Shown piece after piece: positions 1-9,136 of a stretch of 64,000 bases of DNA. The number at the start of each line of letters is the position of its first letter. The stretch's first letter is position 1. The notes under the pieces are model-generated. The model did no database searches and was not told the DNA's origin. It saw only the letters and a program-made list of their open reading frames with translations. The translations under genes were made by a program, and so were the position numbers. Where the stretch lies: positions 1,080,003 to 1,144,002 of the forward strand of contig NZ_BCUR01000004.1 of NCBI RefSeq assembly GCF_003569005.1, in the 5' to 3' direction. Origin of the DNA: Vibrio superstes (GTDB taxonomy: Bacteria; Pseudomonadota; Gammaproteobacteria; Enterobacterales; Vibrionaceae).

Positions 1-3000
1 GTGGATGACTCTATTGCGATCCGCCAATTGAAGCGTCATGCGGCTGACGCAGATCTAGAGGCTCAAGAAGCCTATATTCCGCCAAAGAAAGACGATAAGA
101 ACAAGCGTATTGCCGTTGTGGGCAGTGGGCCTGGCGGTTTGACGGCAGGATATTATCTATCCAATGAAGGCTATGATGTTACGGTATTTGAGTCTATGCC
201 TCATGCGGGTGGCTGGCTGCGTTACGGTATCCCTGAGTATCGACTGCCTAAAGCTATCCTAGACAAAGAAATTGAATTGATGTGCCGTAATGGCATGTCG
301 GTAGAGTGCGGCAAGAAGCTTGGTGAAGACTTTACTCTTTCCTCATTGAGCGAGGAATACGATGCGGTCTGCCTTGCGGTGGGCGCATCTAAAGCGGTTG
401 AGATGCACTATGCAGGCAGTGAGCTGGCTGGCTGTTACCTAGGTGTCGACTACCTAAAAGACTATGTTACCGAGCAAAACTACACCACCGGCAAAAAGGT
501 TGCCGTCATTGGTGGCGGTAACACGGCTATTGATTGTGCCAGAACCGCTGTACGTGATGGTGCTGACACGACCTTGATCTATCGCCGTACTCGAGCTGAA
601 ATGCCCGCGGAAGACTACGAGATAGAAGAAGCAGAACACGAAGGGGTGAAGTTTCACTTCCTCACCAACCCAGCAGAAAACATTGCGGATGAAGAGGGTC
701 GAGTGACTGCTATCCGCCTTGAAAAAATGGAGTTGGGCCCAGCCGATGCTTCGGGCCGTCGCAGTCCAAAGGCGACAGGCGAGTTCTTTACTGAAGAATT
801 TGATACGGTAATTGCGGCGGTTTCACAAAAGCCAGATTTAAGCTTTATGGACGATGAGCAACTAGAGATTCCACTCACTCGCTGGAACACCGCTGATGTG
901 AATCCAGCGACCATGCATACGGGGACAGGAAACATCTTCAGCATTGGCGACTTTCGCCGTGGCCCTGCCACAGCGGTAGAGGCTGTGGCCGATGGCCGCA
1001 TTGTTGCAAAGGCCATAGACCGCTTCTTTGAAGGGGACATGGATAGCATTCCTGCGGTGCCATTTAATTCTCGTAAAGGCAAAACCGTTAAACAGGTTGA
1101 TCCTCTTCACTTCCAAAACATTCAGAAAGTCGCTCGCAGCATTATGCCTGAGCTGACTAGCGCTCAGCGCGAACAGAGTTTCTCTGAGGTAGAGCTGGGC
1201 TTTGATAATGCTGAGGCGATGGCGGAAGCTGCTCGCTGTCTGGAGTGCGGCTGTCAGGCAAACACTGACTGTGACCTTCGTGACTACTCCACTGAATATG
1301 GAGCAGAGCAGTCCTATAAAGGCATCGCAGAGATTAAGTCTGATGCTGACTGGCAAGCAGTGCGCAGTAGTGATACTCGCAGTAAATTCTGTGTTGATAA
1401 TAGCTCTGAGTTTATCGTGTTTGATGCCAACCGCTGTATTAGTTGTGGGCAGTGTGTGCAGGCGTGTCGGGAACAGTCTGTGCATGGCGTGCTTAGCTTT
1501 ATGACCAATCAAGATGGTCGCCCAGCGGCGCGCCCTGAGTGCCGTCCAAACTTCGGCCCAAATCAAACCCTGATGGGAGACTCTGCCTGCGTTCAATGTG
1601 GCGCTTGTATTCAGGTGTGCCCAACGGGCGCAATGATGGATGGTCGTGACCGAGCGCAAGGTCGTATTGAAAATCTTAAGGTAGTGGATACCATCTGTAC
1701 CTATTGCGGCGTAGGCTGTAAGGTCAGTATGCATGTGGATGAAGAGGCTAATGCCATTCGTTATGTTAAGGGTGGCGACTCACCCGTCAACGAAGGCATG
1801 CTTTGTGTGAAAGGCCGCTTTGGATTTGACTTTGTTGGCAGTGATGCACGCTTAACCACGCCACTGATTCGCAAGGATGGTTGGTTGCAGCCTGCATCAT
1901 GGGAAGAGGCCATTGAACTGGTTGCGAGTAAGTTTGGCTCTATTAAGCAGACCTTTGGTGGCAATGCGTTAGCGGGTTTCTCTTCGGCAAAAACCACCAA
2001 CGAAGACAACTATGCCTTCCAGAAATTAATCCGTCGCGAGTTTGGCACTAACAACGTCGATCACTGTGCTCGCCTATGCCATGCCTCAACAGTAACAGGC
2101 CTAGAGGCCTCGTTGGGTAGTGGCGCAATGACCAATGACATCCCAAGCATTAAGCACTCCGATGTTATCTTTGTTATTGGTTCAGATACGACAGCTGCGC
2201 ACCCAATCATTGCCTCGCACATTAAGCAGGCGATTAGACACAATGGAGCCCGCTTGATTGTCGCAGACCCTAAACGCATTGGGCTCGCTGACCATGCCGA
2301 GCTTTATTTAGCGCAAAGACCGGGCACTGATGTGATGCTTCTTAATGGGGTGATGCAACAGATCATCAAGAACGGTTGGTACGATATGGATTATATCGAA
2401 GACCGCGTTGATGGCTTTGATACTCTGTTGCAAGAGGTGATGTCTCCAAACTATGCCCTAGACAAAGTGGAGTTGGTGACCGGCATCAAGGCTGAAGATG
2501 TTTACGCTATGGCTCGCACCATTGGTACAGCAAAACGCACCGCTGTTTATTACGCTATGGGCATTACCCAGCACACCACAGGACATGAAAACGTACGCTC
2601 TATTGCTAACCTGCAGTTACTATGTGGCAACATTGGCATAGAGGGTGGCGGTATTAACCCGTTGCGCGGGCAGTCCAATGTTCAGGGTGCTTGTGATATG
2701 GGGGCTCTACCCAACAATTATCCAGGCTATCAGAAGGTGTATAACCCGCTGGTACACCAAAAGTTCGCTATTGAGTGGAATGCACCGAACCTGCCTACCG
2801 AAACAGGCTTGACCCTCACGGAGATCATTGATGCGGCGTGTAAGCGTGAGGTTCGTGGCTTGTATGTTATGGGTGAAAATCCAGTACTGAGCGATCCAGA
2901 TCAAGCGCATGTACTTGAAGGGTTAGAGGCACTGGATTTCTTAGTGGTACAAGATATCTTCCTCACTGAGACCGCAGAATATGCTGATGTAGTATTGCCT

Positions 3001-3732
3001 TCGTGCTCGTTTGCTGAGAAATCGGGTCACTTTACCAACACCGAGCGTCGCGTTCAGCGCTTGAATCCCGTGGTGAATCCACCGGGAGAAGCGCTTGAAG
3101 ACTGGGTGATTATTCAGGATATCGCCAATGCTATGGGTGGCGCTTGGGATTACAAACAGGTAAGTGATATCACCTATGAGATTACTCGCGTCACGCCGCA
3201 ATATGCGGGGCTAGGTTGGGATGCTATTCCTGCTGTGGGTAAGCACTGGCCAAGTAACAAGAATAACCCTCAGGGCACGCGTATCATGCATAAGGAGCAG
3301 TTTACGCGTGGCAGAGGGCAAATGGAGGCGATTCCATTTAGGTATGCCGCTGAGCTTCCTGATGAGGAGTATCCTCTTATCCTAACCACGGGTCGTATTC
3401 TAGAGCAATTCCACACCGGAACCATGACCCGTAAGACGAAGGGACTGGATAACCTAGCGGGCCCAAGAGCGATGATCAGCGTGGCAGATGCAGAAGAGAT
3501 GGGGATTGGCAACGGTGAGATGCTGAGTGTTTCTACCCGACGTGGCACCATTGATATTGCAGCCTTTGTGACCAAGCGTATTCAAAAGGGCGTGGTGTTT
3601 ATTCCGTTCCATTTTGCAGAGTCGCCGGTAAACCGCTTAACCAATACGGCTAAAGACCCACACTCAAAGATCCCAGAGTTTAAAGTGGCTGCGGTTAAAG
3701 TGGTTAAGAAGTGTGAAGAAGCGGTAAGCTAA
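1..3732 (+). CDS. GltD-like/formate dehydrogenase alpha subunit fusion (5' partial)
   Basis: Only the 3' part of the gene is in the window. The reading frame is open from base 1, and the N-terminal cysteine cluster expected of a GltD-type domain must lie upstream, so the GTG at base 1 is unlikely to be the start. Visible domains in order: a FAD-binding glycine motif (GSGPGG, about residue 41), a NAD(P)H-binding motif (VIGGGNTAID, about 169), a CLECGC cysteine group (about 413), two ferredoxin-like clusters (CISCGQC about 479, CVQCGAC about 530), a molybdopterin [4Fe-4S] site (CTYCGVGC about 566), and the molybdopterin oxidoreductase domain. The Mo ligand is Cys693 followed by His694, at the position of the Sec-His pair of E. 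coli FdhF, so this is a cysteine-type enzyme. By family it oxidises formate and passes electrons through FeS clusters to a flavin/pyridine-nucleotide module. A terminator follows the stop codon. Confidence 0.9.
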   Translation: MDDSIAIRQLKRHAADADLEAQEAYIPPKKDDKNKRIAVVGSGPGGLTAGYYLSNEGYDVTVFESMPHAGGWLRYGIPEYRLPKAILDKEIELMCRNGMSVECGKKLGEDFTLSSLSEEYDAVCLAVGASKAVEMHYAGSELAGCYLGVDYLKDYVTEQNYTTGKKVAVIGGGNTAIDCARTAVRDGADTTLIYRRTRAEMPAEDYEIEEAEHEGVKFHFLTNPAENIADEEGRVTAIRLEKMELGPADASGRRSPKATGEFFTEEFDTVIAAVSQKPDLSFMDDEQLEIPLTRWNTADVNPATMHTGTGNIFSIGDFRRGPATAVEAVADGRIVAKAIDRFFEGDMDSIPAVPFNSRKGKTVKQVDPLHFQNIQKVARSIMPELTSAQREQSFSEVELGFDNAEAMAEAARCLECGCQANTDCDLRDYSTEYGAEQSYKGIAEIKSDADWQAVRSSDTRSKFCVDNSSEFIVFDANRCISCGQCVQACREQSVHGVLSFMTNQDGRPAARPECRPNFGPNQTLMGDSACVQCGACIQVCPTGAMMDGRDRAQGRIENLKVVDTICTYCGVGCKVSMHVDEEANAIRYVKGGDSPVNEGMLCVKGRFGFDFVGSDARLTTPLIRKDGWLQPASWEEAIELVASKFGSIKQTFGGNALAGFSSAKTTNEDNYAFQKLIRREFGTNNVDHCARLCHASTVTGLEASLGSGAMTNDIPSIKHSDVIFVIGSDTTAAHPIIASHIKQAIRHNGARLIVADPKRIGLADHAELYLAQRPGTDVMLLNGVMQQIIKNGWYDMDYIEDRVDGFDTLLQEVMSPNYALDKVELVTGIKAEDVYAMARTIGTAKRTAVYYAMGITQHTTGHENVRSIANLQLLCGNIGIEGGGINPLRGQSNVQGACDMGALPNNYPGYQKVYNPLVHQKFAIEWNAPNLPTETGLTLTEIIDAACKREVRGLYVMGENPVLSDPDQAHVLEGLEALDFLVVQDIFLTETAEYADVVLPSCSFAEKSGHFTNTERRVQRLNPVVNPPGEALEDWVIIQDIANAMGGAWDYKQVSDITYEITRVTPQYAGLGWDAIPAVGKHWPSNKNNPQGTRIMHKEQFTRGRGQMEAIPFRYAAELPDEEYPLILTTGRILEQFHTGTMTRKTKGLDNLAGPRAMISVADAEEMGIGNGEMLSVSTRRGTIDIAAFVTKRIQKGVVFIPFHFAESPVNRLTNTAKDPHSKIPEFKVAAVKVVKKCEEAVS

Positions 3733-3750
3733 GTATTGGAGCAGTAAAAC

Positions 3751-3789
3751 AAAAGCCAGAACGCTATAAATAGACGTTCTGGCTTTTTT
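3751..3789 (+). terminator. Rho-independent terminator of the formate dehydrogenase gene
   Basis: A 12-bp stem (AAAGCCAGAACG with CGTTCTGGCTTT) closes a short loop and runs into a T tract. It lies about 20 bp after the stop codon. Confidence 0.9.
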
Positions 3790-3848
3790 GTCGCTTTAAG
3801 CTCATACGTTAATCGCGTCGCTTTTGCCTATGAGCATGGTTTGTATGA

Positions 3849-4250
3849 TCAGTTAAGAACTGTATACCCACGACCCAGCATACAATTTCGCATGATGTCG
3901 TGCTCTGCGATTTCGTGTTGTTCTTCGTTGTATTTTTTCTCTGCACCATGGGACAAGGCACCCCCTATGATGCCAATACCTGCACCAACCTTCGCTCCCT
4001 TAGATCCACTCCCTCCAGAGATAGCACCACCAGCTGCTCCTAGTGCGGCGCCCTTGGCAGTGGAACCGACTAGATCATGGCCGAGAGAATCGGTTTGTTT
4101 TTGCTCTGCTTGCTCGCTGTAGGTTTGGCACTCGTAGAGATCTGCGTGGTATTTTTCTTGTTCGACCCCTTTGGTATCGACGATGATGTTTGCGTAAGTC
4201 GCTAGTGGCAGGATAGTGAGGAGCGTCGCCACTGTTGTTATTCGTTTCAC
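3849..4250 (-). CDS. Glycine-zipper periplasmic or outer-membrane protein
   Basis: 133 residues. A cleavable-looking signal peptide comes first (MKRITTVATLLTILPLATYA, residues 1-20). The centre is a glycine/alanine-rich segment (about residues 65-105) with repeated GxxxG spacing, typical of glycine-zipper proteins of the outer membrane. Two cysteines (in YECQTY and RNCMLG) flank the zipper and could form a disulfide. The gene is monocistronic and converges on the formate dehydrogenase gene. The exact role is unknown; related proteins are usually annotated as glycine-zipper family proteins. Confidence 0.75.
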   Translation of the reverse strand: MKRITTVATLLTILPLATYANIIVDTKGVEQEKYHADLYECQTYSEQAEQKQTDSLGHDLVGSTAKGAALGAAGGAISGGSGSKGAKVGAGIGIIGGALSHGAEKKYNEEQHEIAEHDIMRNCMLGRGYTVLN

Positions 4251-4430
4251 GTTACTGTCTCGATTAAAGATTATGCGAGTAGGGTAAGCGCTGACCGGAA
4301 CTTAACTAAATCGTCGTTGATGGACTTAATCATGCAAATTTAAGATTTTAGGTGCTATTTTTCAGTGATCATTTAGACACGTTGATGAGTATCTAAATGG
4401 ACAGGGACATAATTAGATAAGGAAAAATGG

Positions 4431-5978
4431 ATGGAATACGCCTGCGTGCGACTGATTCTTGGTGATCAATTGAATATCCAGCACCCCTGGTATGAACAAG
4501 TTAACGACGATATTTTGTATGTGATTGCCGAGCATCATCAAGAGGCGACGTATGTGAATCACCATATTCAAAAGGTCTGTGCCTTCTTTTCCGCTATGTC
4601 GCTCTTTGCTAAAACATTGAGAGATAAAGGCCATCATGTGTTGCACCTGACTCTGGATGATACTCAGGTGTTCTCAACATTTAGTGAGCTACTTACCCAT
4701 CACGTTAACGAGGTGCAGGCGGCACGTTTTGAATTTCAAAGACCAGATGAATACCGGCTCCTTACACAGCTACTCGCACTAAAGTTTCCCAGTTGCGTTA
4801 ACAAAATGGTGGAAAGCGAGCACTTCCTATTGCCGTTTGATGACATTGCTCAGCAATTTCCCGAAGGCAAGCATGTGCTAATGGAGCACTTCTATCGCCG
4901 CATGCGCAAGCGCTTTGATATTTTGATGGAAGAGGGGCAACCGGTAGGGGGGCAGTGGAACTTTGATAAAGAAAATCGTAAAAAGCTGACCGCAAAAGAT
5001 GTCGCTTTGGTCCCTGAGCCTTTGATGTTTGCAACCGATGTACAGGACATAGTGCAGAGATTAGAAAGACACAAGGTCGCAACAATAGGGCAGATACAAG
5101 GGGAGTTGCTGTGGCCTGTTTCTCGCGAGCAGAGCTTGCAATTGTTGGCTTATTTTTGCCGACATTGTTTACCCAATTTTGGTCGCTTTCAAGACGCAAT
5201 GACTGAAAAAACAGAGCATTCATGGAGTCTCTATCATAGTCGCCTTTCTTTTTCCCTCAATAGTAAATCGCTCTCACCTTCTGAGGTGATCAGTGCATCA
5301 ATCGACGCGTTTTTACGTTCTGAGGGAGAGATAGATATCGCTCAGGTAGAGGGCTTTGTGCGCCAGATACTAGGGTGGCGTGAGTATATTCGCGGAGTGT
5401 ACTGGGGCAATATGCCTAGCTATTCTAACAAGAATGCTTTGAGTGCAAACAACACTCTTCCAGATTATTTTTGGACTGGGAAAACCCAGATGTCTTGCCT
5501 ACGAGGCAGTATCTCGCAATCTCTCGACTACGCATACGCACACCATATTCAGCGCTTGATGGTGACAGGGAACTTTTGCCTGATCACCGAGATAGACCCA
5601 GACCAAGTAGATCAGTGGTACTTGGGGATATACGTCGATGCCATTGAGTGGGTAGAAATGCCGAATACACGAGGAATGGCGCTATTTGCCGATGGTGGGG
5701 TAGTGGCGACCAAACCGTATGCTGCCAGTGGCGCCTACATTAATAAGATGAGCGACCACTGTAAGAGTTGCTATTATGACGTAAAGAACAAAGTGGGAGA
5801 GCGAGCTTGCCCCTTGAACAGCTTGTATTGGCGCTTCATGAATAAACACAGAGAAAAATTGTCGCAAAACCCCCGCACGCGCATGATTTTTAGCGCTTGG
5901 GAGCGGATGGATGATGAGTTAAAGCAACAAACCCTGCAGCAGGCTGAGATCTACCTTAATCAACTAGAGGACCTATAA
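4431..5978 (+). CDS. Iron-sulfur bacterial photolyase/cryptochrome ((6-4) photolyase type)
   Basis: 515 residues, matching the FeS-BCP branch of the photolyase/cryptochrome family (Agrobacterium PhrB, CryPro). These enzymes use FAD and blue light to repair (6-4) photoproducts in DNA. The N-terminus carries the family RLILGDQL motif. Four cysteines that would hold the [4Fe-4S] cluster are at residues 356, 444, 447 and 460; their spacing equals that of the PhrB ligands (350, 438, 441, 454) with a constant offset of six. The start is the ATG at 4431, preceded by AAGGA at about 4420. The endonuclease III-like gene begins only a few bases after the stop, so the two are almost certainly one DNA-repair transcript. 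Repair versus signalling activity cannot be told from the sequence. Confidence 0.88.
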   Translation: MEYACVRLILGDQLNIQHPWYEQVNDDILYVIAEHHQEATYVNHHIQKVCAFFSAMSLFAKTLRDKGHHVLHLTLDDTQVFSTFSELLTHHVNEVQAARFEFQRPDEYRLLTQLLALKFPSCVNKMVESEHFLLPFDDIAQQFPEGKHVLMEHFYRRMRKRFDILMEEGQPVGGQWNFDKENRKKLTAKDVALVPEPLMFATDVQDIVQRLERHKVATIGQIQGELLWPVSREQSLQLLAYFCRHCLPNFGRFQDAMTEKTEHSWSLYHSRLSFSLNSKSLSPSEVISASIDAFLRSEGEIDIAQVEGFVRQILGWREYIRGVYWGNMPSYSNKNALSANNTLPDYFWTGKTQMSCLRGSISQSLDYAYAHHIQRLMVTGNFCLITEIDPDQVDQWYLGIYVDAIEWVEMPNTRGMALFADGGVVATKPYAASGAYINKMSDHCKSCYYDVKNKVGERACPLNSLYWRFMNKHREKLSQNPRTRMIFSAWERMDDELKQQTLQQAEIYLNQLEDL

Positions 5979-5983
5979 ATTTG

Positions 5984-6643
5984 ATGAGAGCTCCTATGCC
6001 AATCTCACAGGTCTTCTCCCAACTTGAGCAGCATTATGGGCGCTTCATATGGTGGCCAGAGCCCGACCCCTATCGAATCATGGTGGGTGCTATCTTGGTG
6101 CAAAATACAAACTGGCGAAATGCGCAAAAAGCGATAGATAATCTTGGCGATGACCTAACGCCCGCAACGATTTTAGGCTTAGACATCGAGGTGTTGGCAC
6201 AAAGTATCCGACCCAGTGGCTACTACAATCAAAAAGCATTGAAGATCGGGGCTCTCACTCAATGGTATCAGGGGTACAACTTTGATATTGAACGAGTAAG
6301 AGCATTAGGGCTAAACGATTTAAGAAAAGAACTGCTTGGCATCAAGGGCGTCGGTGGCGAAACCGCAGATGTGATACTGACCTATGCGGTGGGTAAGCCC
6401 TCGTTCGTGATTGATGCCTACGCCCGCCGAATTTTTCATCGGCTGGGTTATTCGGTGCCTAAAAGTTATGAAGCCTTTAGAGAACTTATGCAGCAAGCAC
6501 TTCCAGCTAGTACAGAGAATTACGCGCTCTATCATGGGCTAATGGTTGAACACGGTCAGAATTTTTGCAGACCTAAGCCTGAGTGCGATAAGTGCCCTTT
6601 GAATGGAGTGTGTCAGCGAGTTGATGTAGGTGTGCCGTCTTAA
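5984..6643 (+). CDS. Endonuclease III-like HhH-GPD DNA glycosylase
   Basis: About 219 residues of the endonuclease III/MutY superfamily, which excises damaged bases. The helix-hairpin-helix (LLGIKGVGGETADVIL) is followed by the conserved catalytic aspartate (FVIDAYARR). The lysine that makes endonuclease III a bifunctional glycosylase/lyase (GVGRKTA in E. coli Nth) is glutamate here (GVGGETA), which predicts a monofunctional glycosylase, as in MagIII-type 3-methyladenine glycosylases. The C-terminal cysteines (FCRPKPECDKCPLNGVC) fit a [4Fe-4S] cluster, with one residue fewer than usual between the first two. A TTG three bases earlier and an ATG at 5999 are alternative starts. It is coupled to the upstream photolyase with a gap of about 5 bp. 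Confidence 0.82.
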   Translation: MRAPMPISQVFSQLEQHYGRFIWWPEPDPYRIMVGAILVQNTNWRNAQKAIDNLGDDLTPATILGLDIEVLAQSIRPSGYYNQKALKIGALTQWYQGYNFDIERVRALGLNDLRKELLGIKGVGGETADVILTYAVGKPSFVIDAYARRIFHRLGYSVPKSYEAFRELMQQALPASTENYALYHGLMVEHGQNFCRPKPECDKCPLNGVCQRVDVGVPS

Positions 6644-6738
6644 GTGGGAAGCATCGCTGCTTTCTAAGATGGCACAAGAGAACCTTAAACGCGCTGTCGA
6701 ATACTCGCCTTTCCTTCCTATACAACTAACATCCAGTA

Positions 6739-6813
6739 CGTCATTGCCGAGGTCTCTTATCGGCAATCTCTTCGTAGTGAAGATCCCCGATAAGAGCACT
6801 CGGGGATGACGGG
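6739..6813. repeat. Palindromic block, copy 1
   Basis: First and most diverged copy. The upstream end of the outer stem reads TACGTCAT rather than CCCGTCAT, while the inner hairpins are intact. Confidence 0.85.
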
Positions 6814-6937
6814 ACCAGAAGCGATCGGGTATGACTCAGGGAAGAAGACAGAAGACAGTGTTATCCGAGGTGAGGCTTCGACTTGTATTCAAGGTTCAGA
6901 TTATCAGCTATCTACTATCCACCAACAAATATCCAAC

Positions 6938-7013
6938 CCGTCATTGCCGAGGTCTTTTATCGGCAATCTCTTCGTAGTGAAGATCCCCGATAAGAGCACT
7001 CGGGGATGACGAG
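6938..7013. repeat. Palindromic block, copy 2
   Basis: Starts with CCCGTCATTGCCGA and ends with ATGACGAGA, so the outer stem has one mismatch. It is exactly 200 bp after copy 1. Confidence 0.88.
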
Positions 7014-7137
7014 ACCAGAAGCGATCGGATATGACCGAGGACAGAAGACAGAGGACAAAAGGCAGAGGCACCTCGAGGTGAGGCTTTGACTTGTAATCAA
7101 GAGTCAGACTGTCAGCTATCCACGAGAAACTTCCAAC

Positions 7138-7207
7138 CCGTCATTGCCAAAGTCTTTTATCGGCAATCTCTTCGTAGTGAAGATCCCCGATAAGAGCATT
7201 CGGGGAT
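7138..7207. repeat. Palindromic block, copy 3, interrupted by the IS110-family element
   Basis: The block is intact up to CGGGGAT at 7201-7207; the rest of the outer stem (ATGACGGG) lies beyond the insertion at 8599-8606. The loop reads GAGCATT where the other copies read GAGCACT. Confidence 0.88.
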
Positions 7208-7213
7208 AATGAA

Positions 7214-7225
7214 ATGGACCCACCC
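7214..7225 (+). repeat. Left subterminal inverted repeat of the IS
   Basis: ATGGACCCACCC, a perfect inverted match to the right repeat at 8585-8596. It sits a few bases inside the element end, as in IS1111-type elements. Confidence 0.88.
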
Positions 7226-7293
7226 TTTACACGGCGTCACAATGCGCCAAGATGAAGTTGAACAAACAAGCATCTAAATAAGGGTAGGTCCAC

Positions 7294-8313
7294 ATGACAA
7301 ATGTAACGGTCGGATTAGATATTGCCAAGAATGTTTTTCATGCAGTGTTCGTCACATCACGCGGAAAAATCACTCGCAAGAAGCAACTTAAGCGAGCTAC
7401 GACACTTTCATTCTTTGCCAAATTGACACCTCAAGTGATTGCCATTGAAGCCTGTGGTGCCTCTAATCACTTGGCTCGGGAGCTCATCAAGCTTGGGCAT
7501 AAGGTTAAACTCGTCCCTCCACAACATGTCACTTCATATCGTCGTAAAAATAAGAATGACTACAACGACGCAGAAGCGATAGCGGAAGCCGCACAACGTG
7601 ACAATATGACGTTTGTACCGATAAAAACCATTGATCAACAAGACGCTCAAATGTACCTGCGTATTAGGCAACGCTTGATTAAGCAACGCACTCAACTAAT
7701 GAACCAGATACGAGGATTACTGCTTGAGTATGGGCTCTGTATGAATCGAGGTATCTCAGCCTTGCGTAGGTCCGTTCCTGAGTTCTTAGAAGACTCAGGT
7801 AACGAACTGACCTGGGTCGCTAGAGAGTTGTTCAATGAACTGTACCTGGAGTTCTTGTCCTTAAACGACCGTATTGAACAGGTCGAGAGCAAGCTAAAGG
7901 CTTTTGCTAAAGAAAATTATGTCTGTCAGATAGCGCAAAGTGTCGTGGGTATCGGACCTATCACCGCGCTAGCGTTGTATGCAGCCATTGGGAAAGGGAC
8001 ACAGTTTAAGAGTGGTCGACACTTCTCTGCTTGGTGTGGTCTGGTTCCGAGACAGTTCTCAACTGGAGGGAAATCTCAACTGTATGGCATCACCAAGAAA
8101 GGTAACGTCGTACTCAGAGCGCTTCTGATACACGGAGCGAGGAGTGTACTCCAATATGCAGATAGGAAAGAAGACAAGGTGAGCGTCTGGGCAACTAAGC
8201 TGAAGCATGAGAAAAGCTTTAACAAAGCCTGTGTAGCGTTAGCGAATAAGTTGGCACGCATTGTCTGGGCTGTGATTACACACAACAAACCGTACCAACT
8301 TAAAGAAGCATAA
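7294..8313 (+). CDS. IS110/IS1111-family DEDD transposase
   Basis: 339 residues, full length for the family. The N-terminal RuvC-like domain shows the acidic residues in GLDIAKNVF, AIEACGAS and NDYNDAEAIAEAA (DEDD). The C-terminal Transposase_20 domain shows VVGIGPITALALYAAIG, a helix-hairpin-helix, and then FSTGGKSQLYGITKKG with the conserved serine region. IS110 enzymes recombine DNA at a target chosen by a bridge RNA encoded within the element. The start ATG at 7294 follows an AGGT motif. The frame is intact, so the element may be active. Confidence 0.95.
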   Translation: MTNVTVGLDIAKNVFHAVFVTSRGKITRKKQLKRATTLSFFAKLTPQVIAIEACGASNHLARELIKLGHKVKLVPPQHVTSYRRKNKNDYNDAEAIAEAAQRDNMTFVPIKTIDQQDAQMYLRIRQRLIKQRTQLMNQIRGLLLEYGLCMNRGISALRRSVPEFLEDSGNELTWVARELFNELYLEFLSLNDRIEQVESKLKAFAKENYVCQIAQSVVGIGPITALALYAAIGKGTQFKSGRHFSAWCGLVPRQFSTGGKSQLYGITKKGNVVLRALLIHGARSVLQYADRKEDKVSVWATKLKHEKSFNKACVALANKLARIVWAVITHNKPYQLKEA

Positions 8314-8584
8314 CTTGATAATGCTAACGCTCTAAACAGTAGGGAATTAACCAGTTAAACAACACTCATCGTCAGTTGCGATACATTTTACATCGATGGT
8401 TAGCGGTCATCCCGCCCCAGTGAAACTCTGACACCGTCATTGGCTCATCAGAAGCCGTGGGAATGATAAAGAGCATTGGGTGCAGATTACATCAAGGCCA
8501 TGAGCACGATAGAGCTCAGTAAACAGGCCGAATATATGAACGACAATGACTCAATAACCAAGAATGTAAAATGACTTGCAAACT
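8314..8584 (+). ncRNA. Probable bridge-RNA region of the IS1111-type element
   Basis: There are 271 non-coding bases between the transposase stop and the right inverted repeat, where IS1111-type elements encode their guide RNA. The segment contains stretches that match the insertion site: GTCATCCC (8406-8413) is the complement of GGGATGAC in the palindrome, and GATAAAGAGCATTGGG (8465-8480) resembles the left flank GATAAGAGCATTCGGGG. RNA ends and fold were not computed; assigning these stretches as guides is inference. Confidence 0.5.
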
Positions 8585-8596
8585 GGGTGGGTCCAT
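8585..8596 (-). repeat. Right subterminal inverted repeat of the IS
   Basis: GGGTGGGTCCAT, the exact reverse complement of the left repeat. Confidence 0.88.
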
Positions 8597-8737
8597 ATAT
8601 GACGGGAGCAGAAGCGATCGGATATGACCTAGAACAGAAGACAGAAGACAGAGGAGAAAAGGCAGAGGCACCTCGAGGTGAGGCTTTGACTTGTAATCAA
8701 GAGCCAGACTGTCAGCTATCCACGAGAAACTTCCAAC

Positions 8738-8813
8738 CCGTCATTGCCGAAGTCTTTTATCGGCAATCTCTTCGTAGTGAAGATCCCCGATAAGAGCACT
8801 CGGGGATGACGGG
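8738..8813. repeat. Palindromic block, copy 4
   Basis: First complete copy after the insertion. All three hairpins and the CCCGTCAT/ATGACGGG outer stem are present. Confidence 0.88.
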
Positions 8814-8937
8814 ATCATAAGCGAACGGATATGACCTAGGACAGAAGACAGAGGAGAAAAGGCAGGGGCACTCGAGGTAAGGCTTTGACTTGTAATAAAA
8901 AGTCAGACTGTCAGCTATCCACGAGAAATTTTCCAAC

Positions 8938-9013
8938 CCGTCATTGCCGAAGTCTTTTATCGGCAATCTCTTCGTAGTGAAGATCCCCGATAAGAGCACT
9001 CGGGGATGACGGG
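8938..9013. repeat. Palindromic block, copy 5
   Basis: Complete copy, 200 bp after copy 4 and nearly identical to it. Confidence 0.88.
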
Positions 9014-9136
9014 AGCAGAAGCGAGCGGATATGGCTCAGGACAGAAGACAGAGGCCAAAAGACAGAGGCACTCGAGGTAAGGCTCTGACTTGTAATAAAA
9101 GTCAGACTGTCAGCTATCCACGAGAAATTTTCCAAC

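Larger units (their letters stand above)
7206..8600 (+). mobile_element. IS110-family insertion sequence, IS1111-like, inside repeat unit 3
   Basis: An insertion of about 1.39 kb that splits the third palindromic block. It carries one DEDD transposase gene and perfect 12-bp subterminal inverted repeats (ATGGACCCACCC at 7214-7225, GGGTGGGTCCAT at 8585-8596). No long target duplication is seen; the junctions share only the dinucleotide AT (7206-7207 and 8599-8600), in line with core-dinucleotide recombination in this family. The long non-coding segment is downstream of the transposase (8314-8584), the IS1111-type arrangement. Exact ends could shift by a few bases. Confidence 0.87.

Noticed and set aside
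862..1734. A 290-codon open frame on the minus strand inside the formate dehydrogenase gene
   Set aside because: It is a shadow of a strongly coding plus-strand frame with clear motifs; its product has no recognisable domain and no ribosome site.
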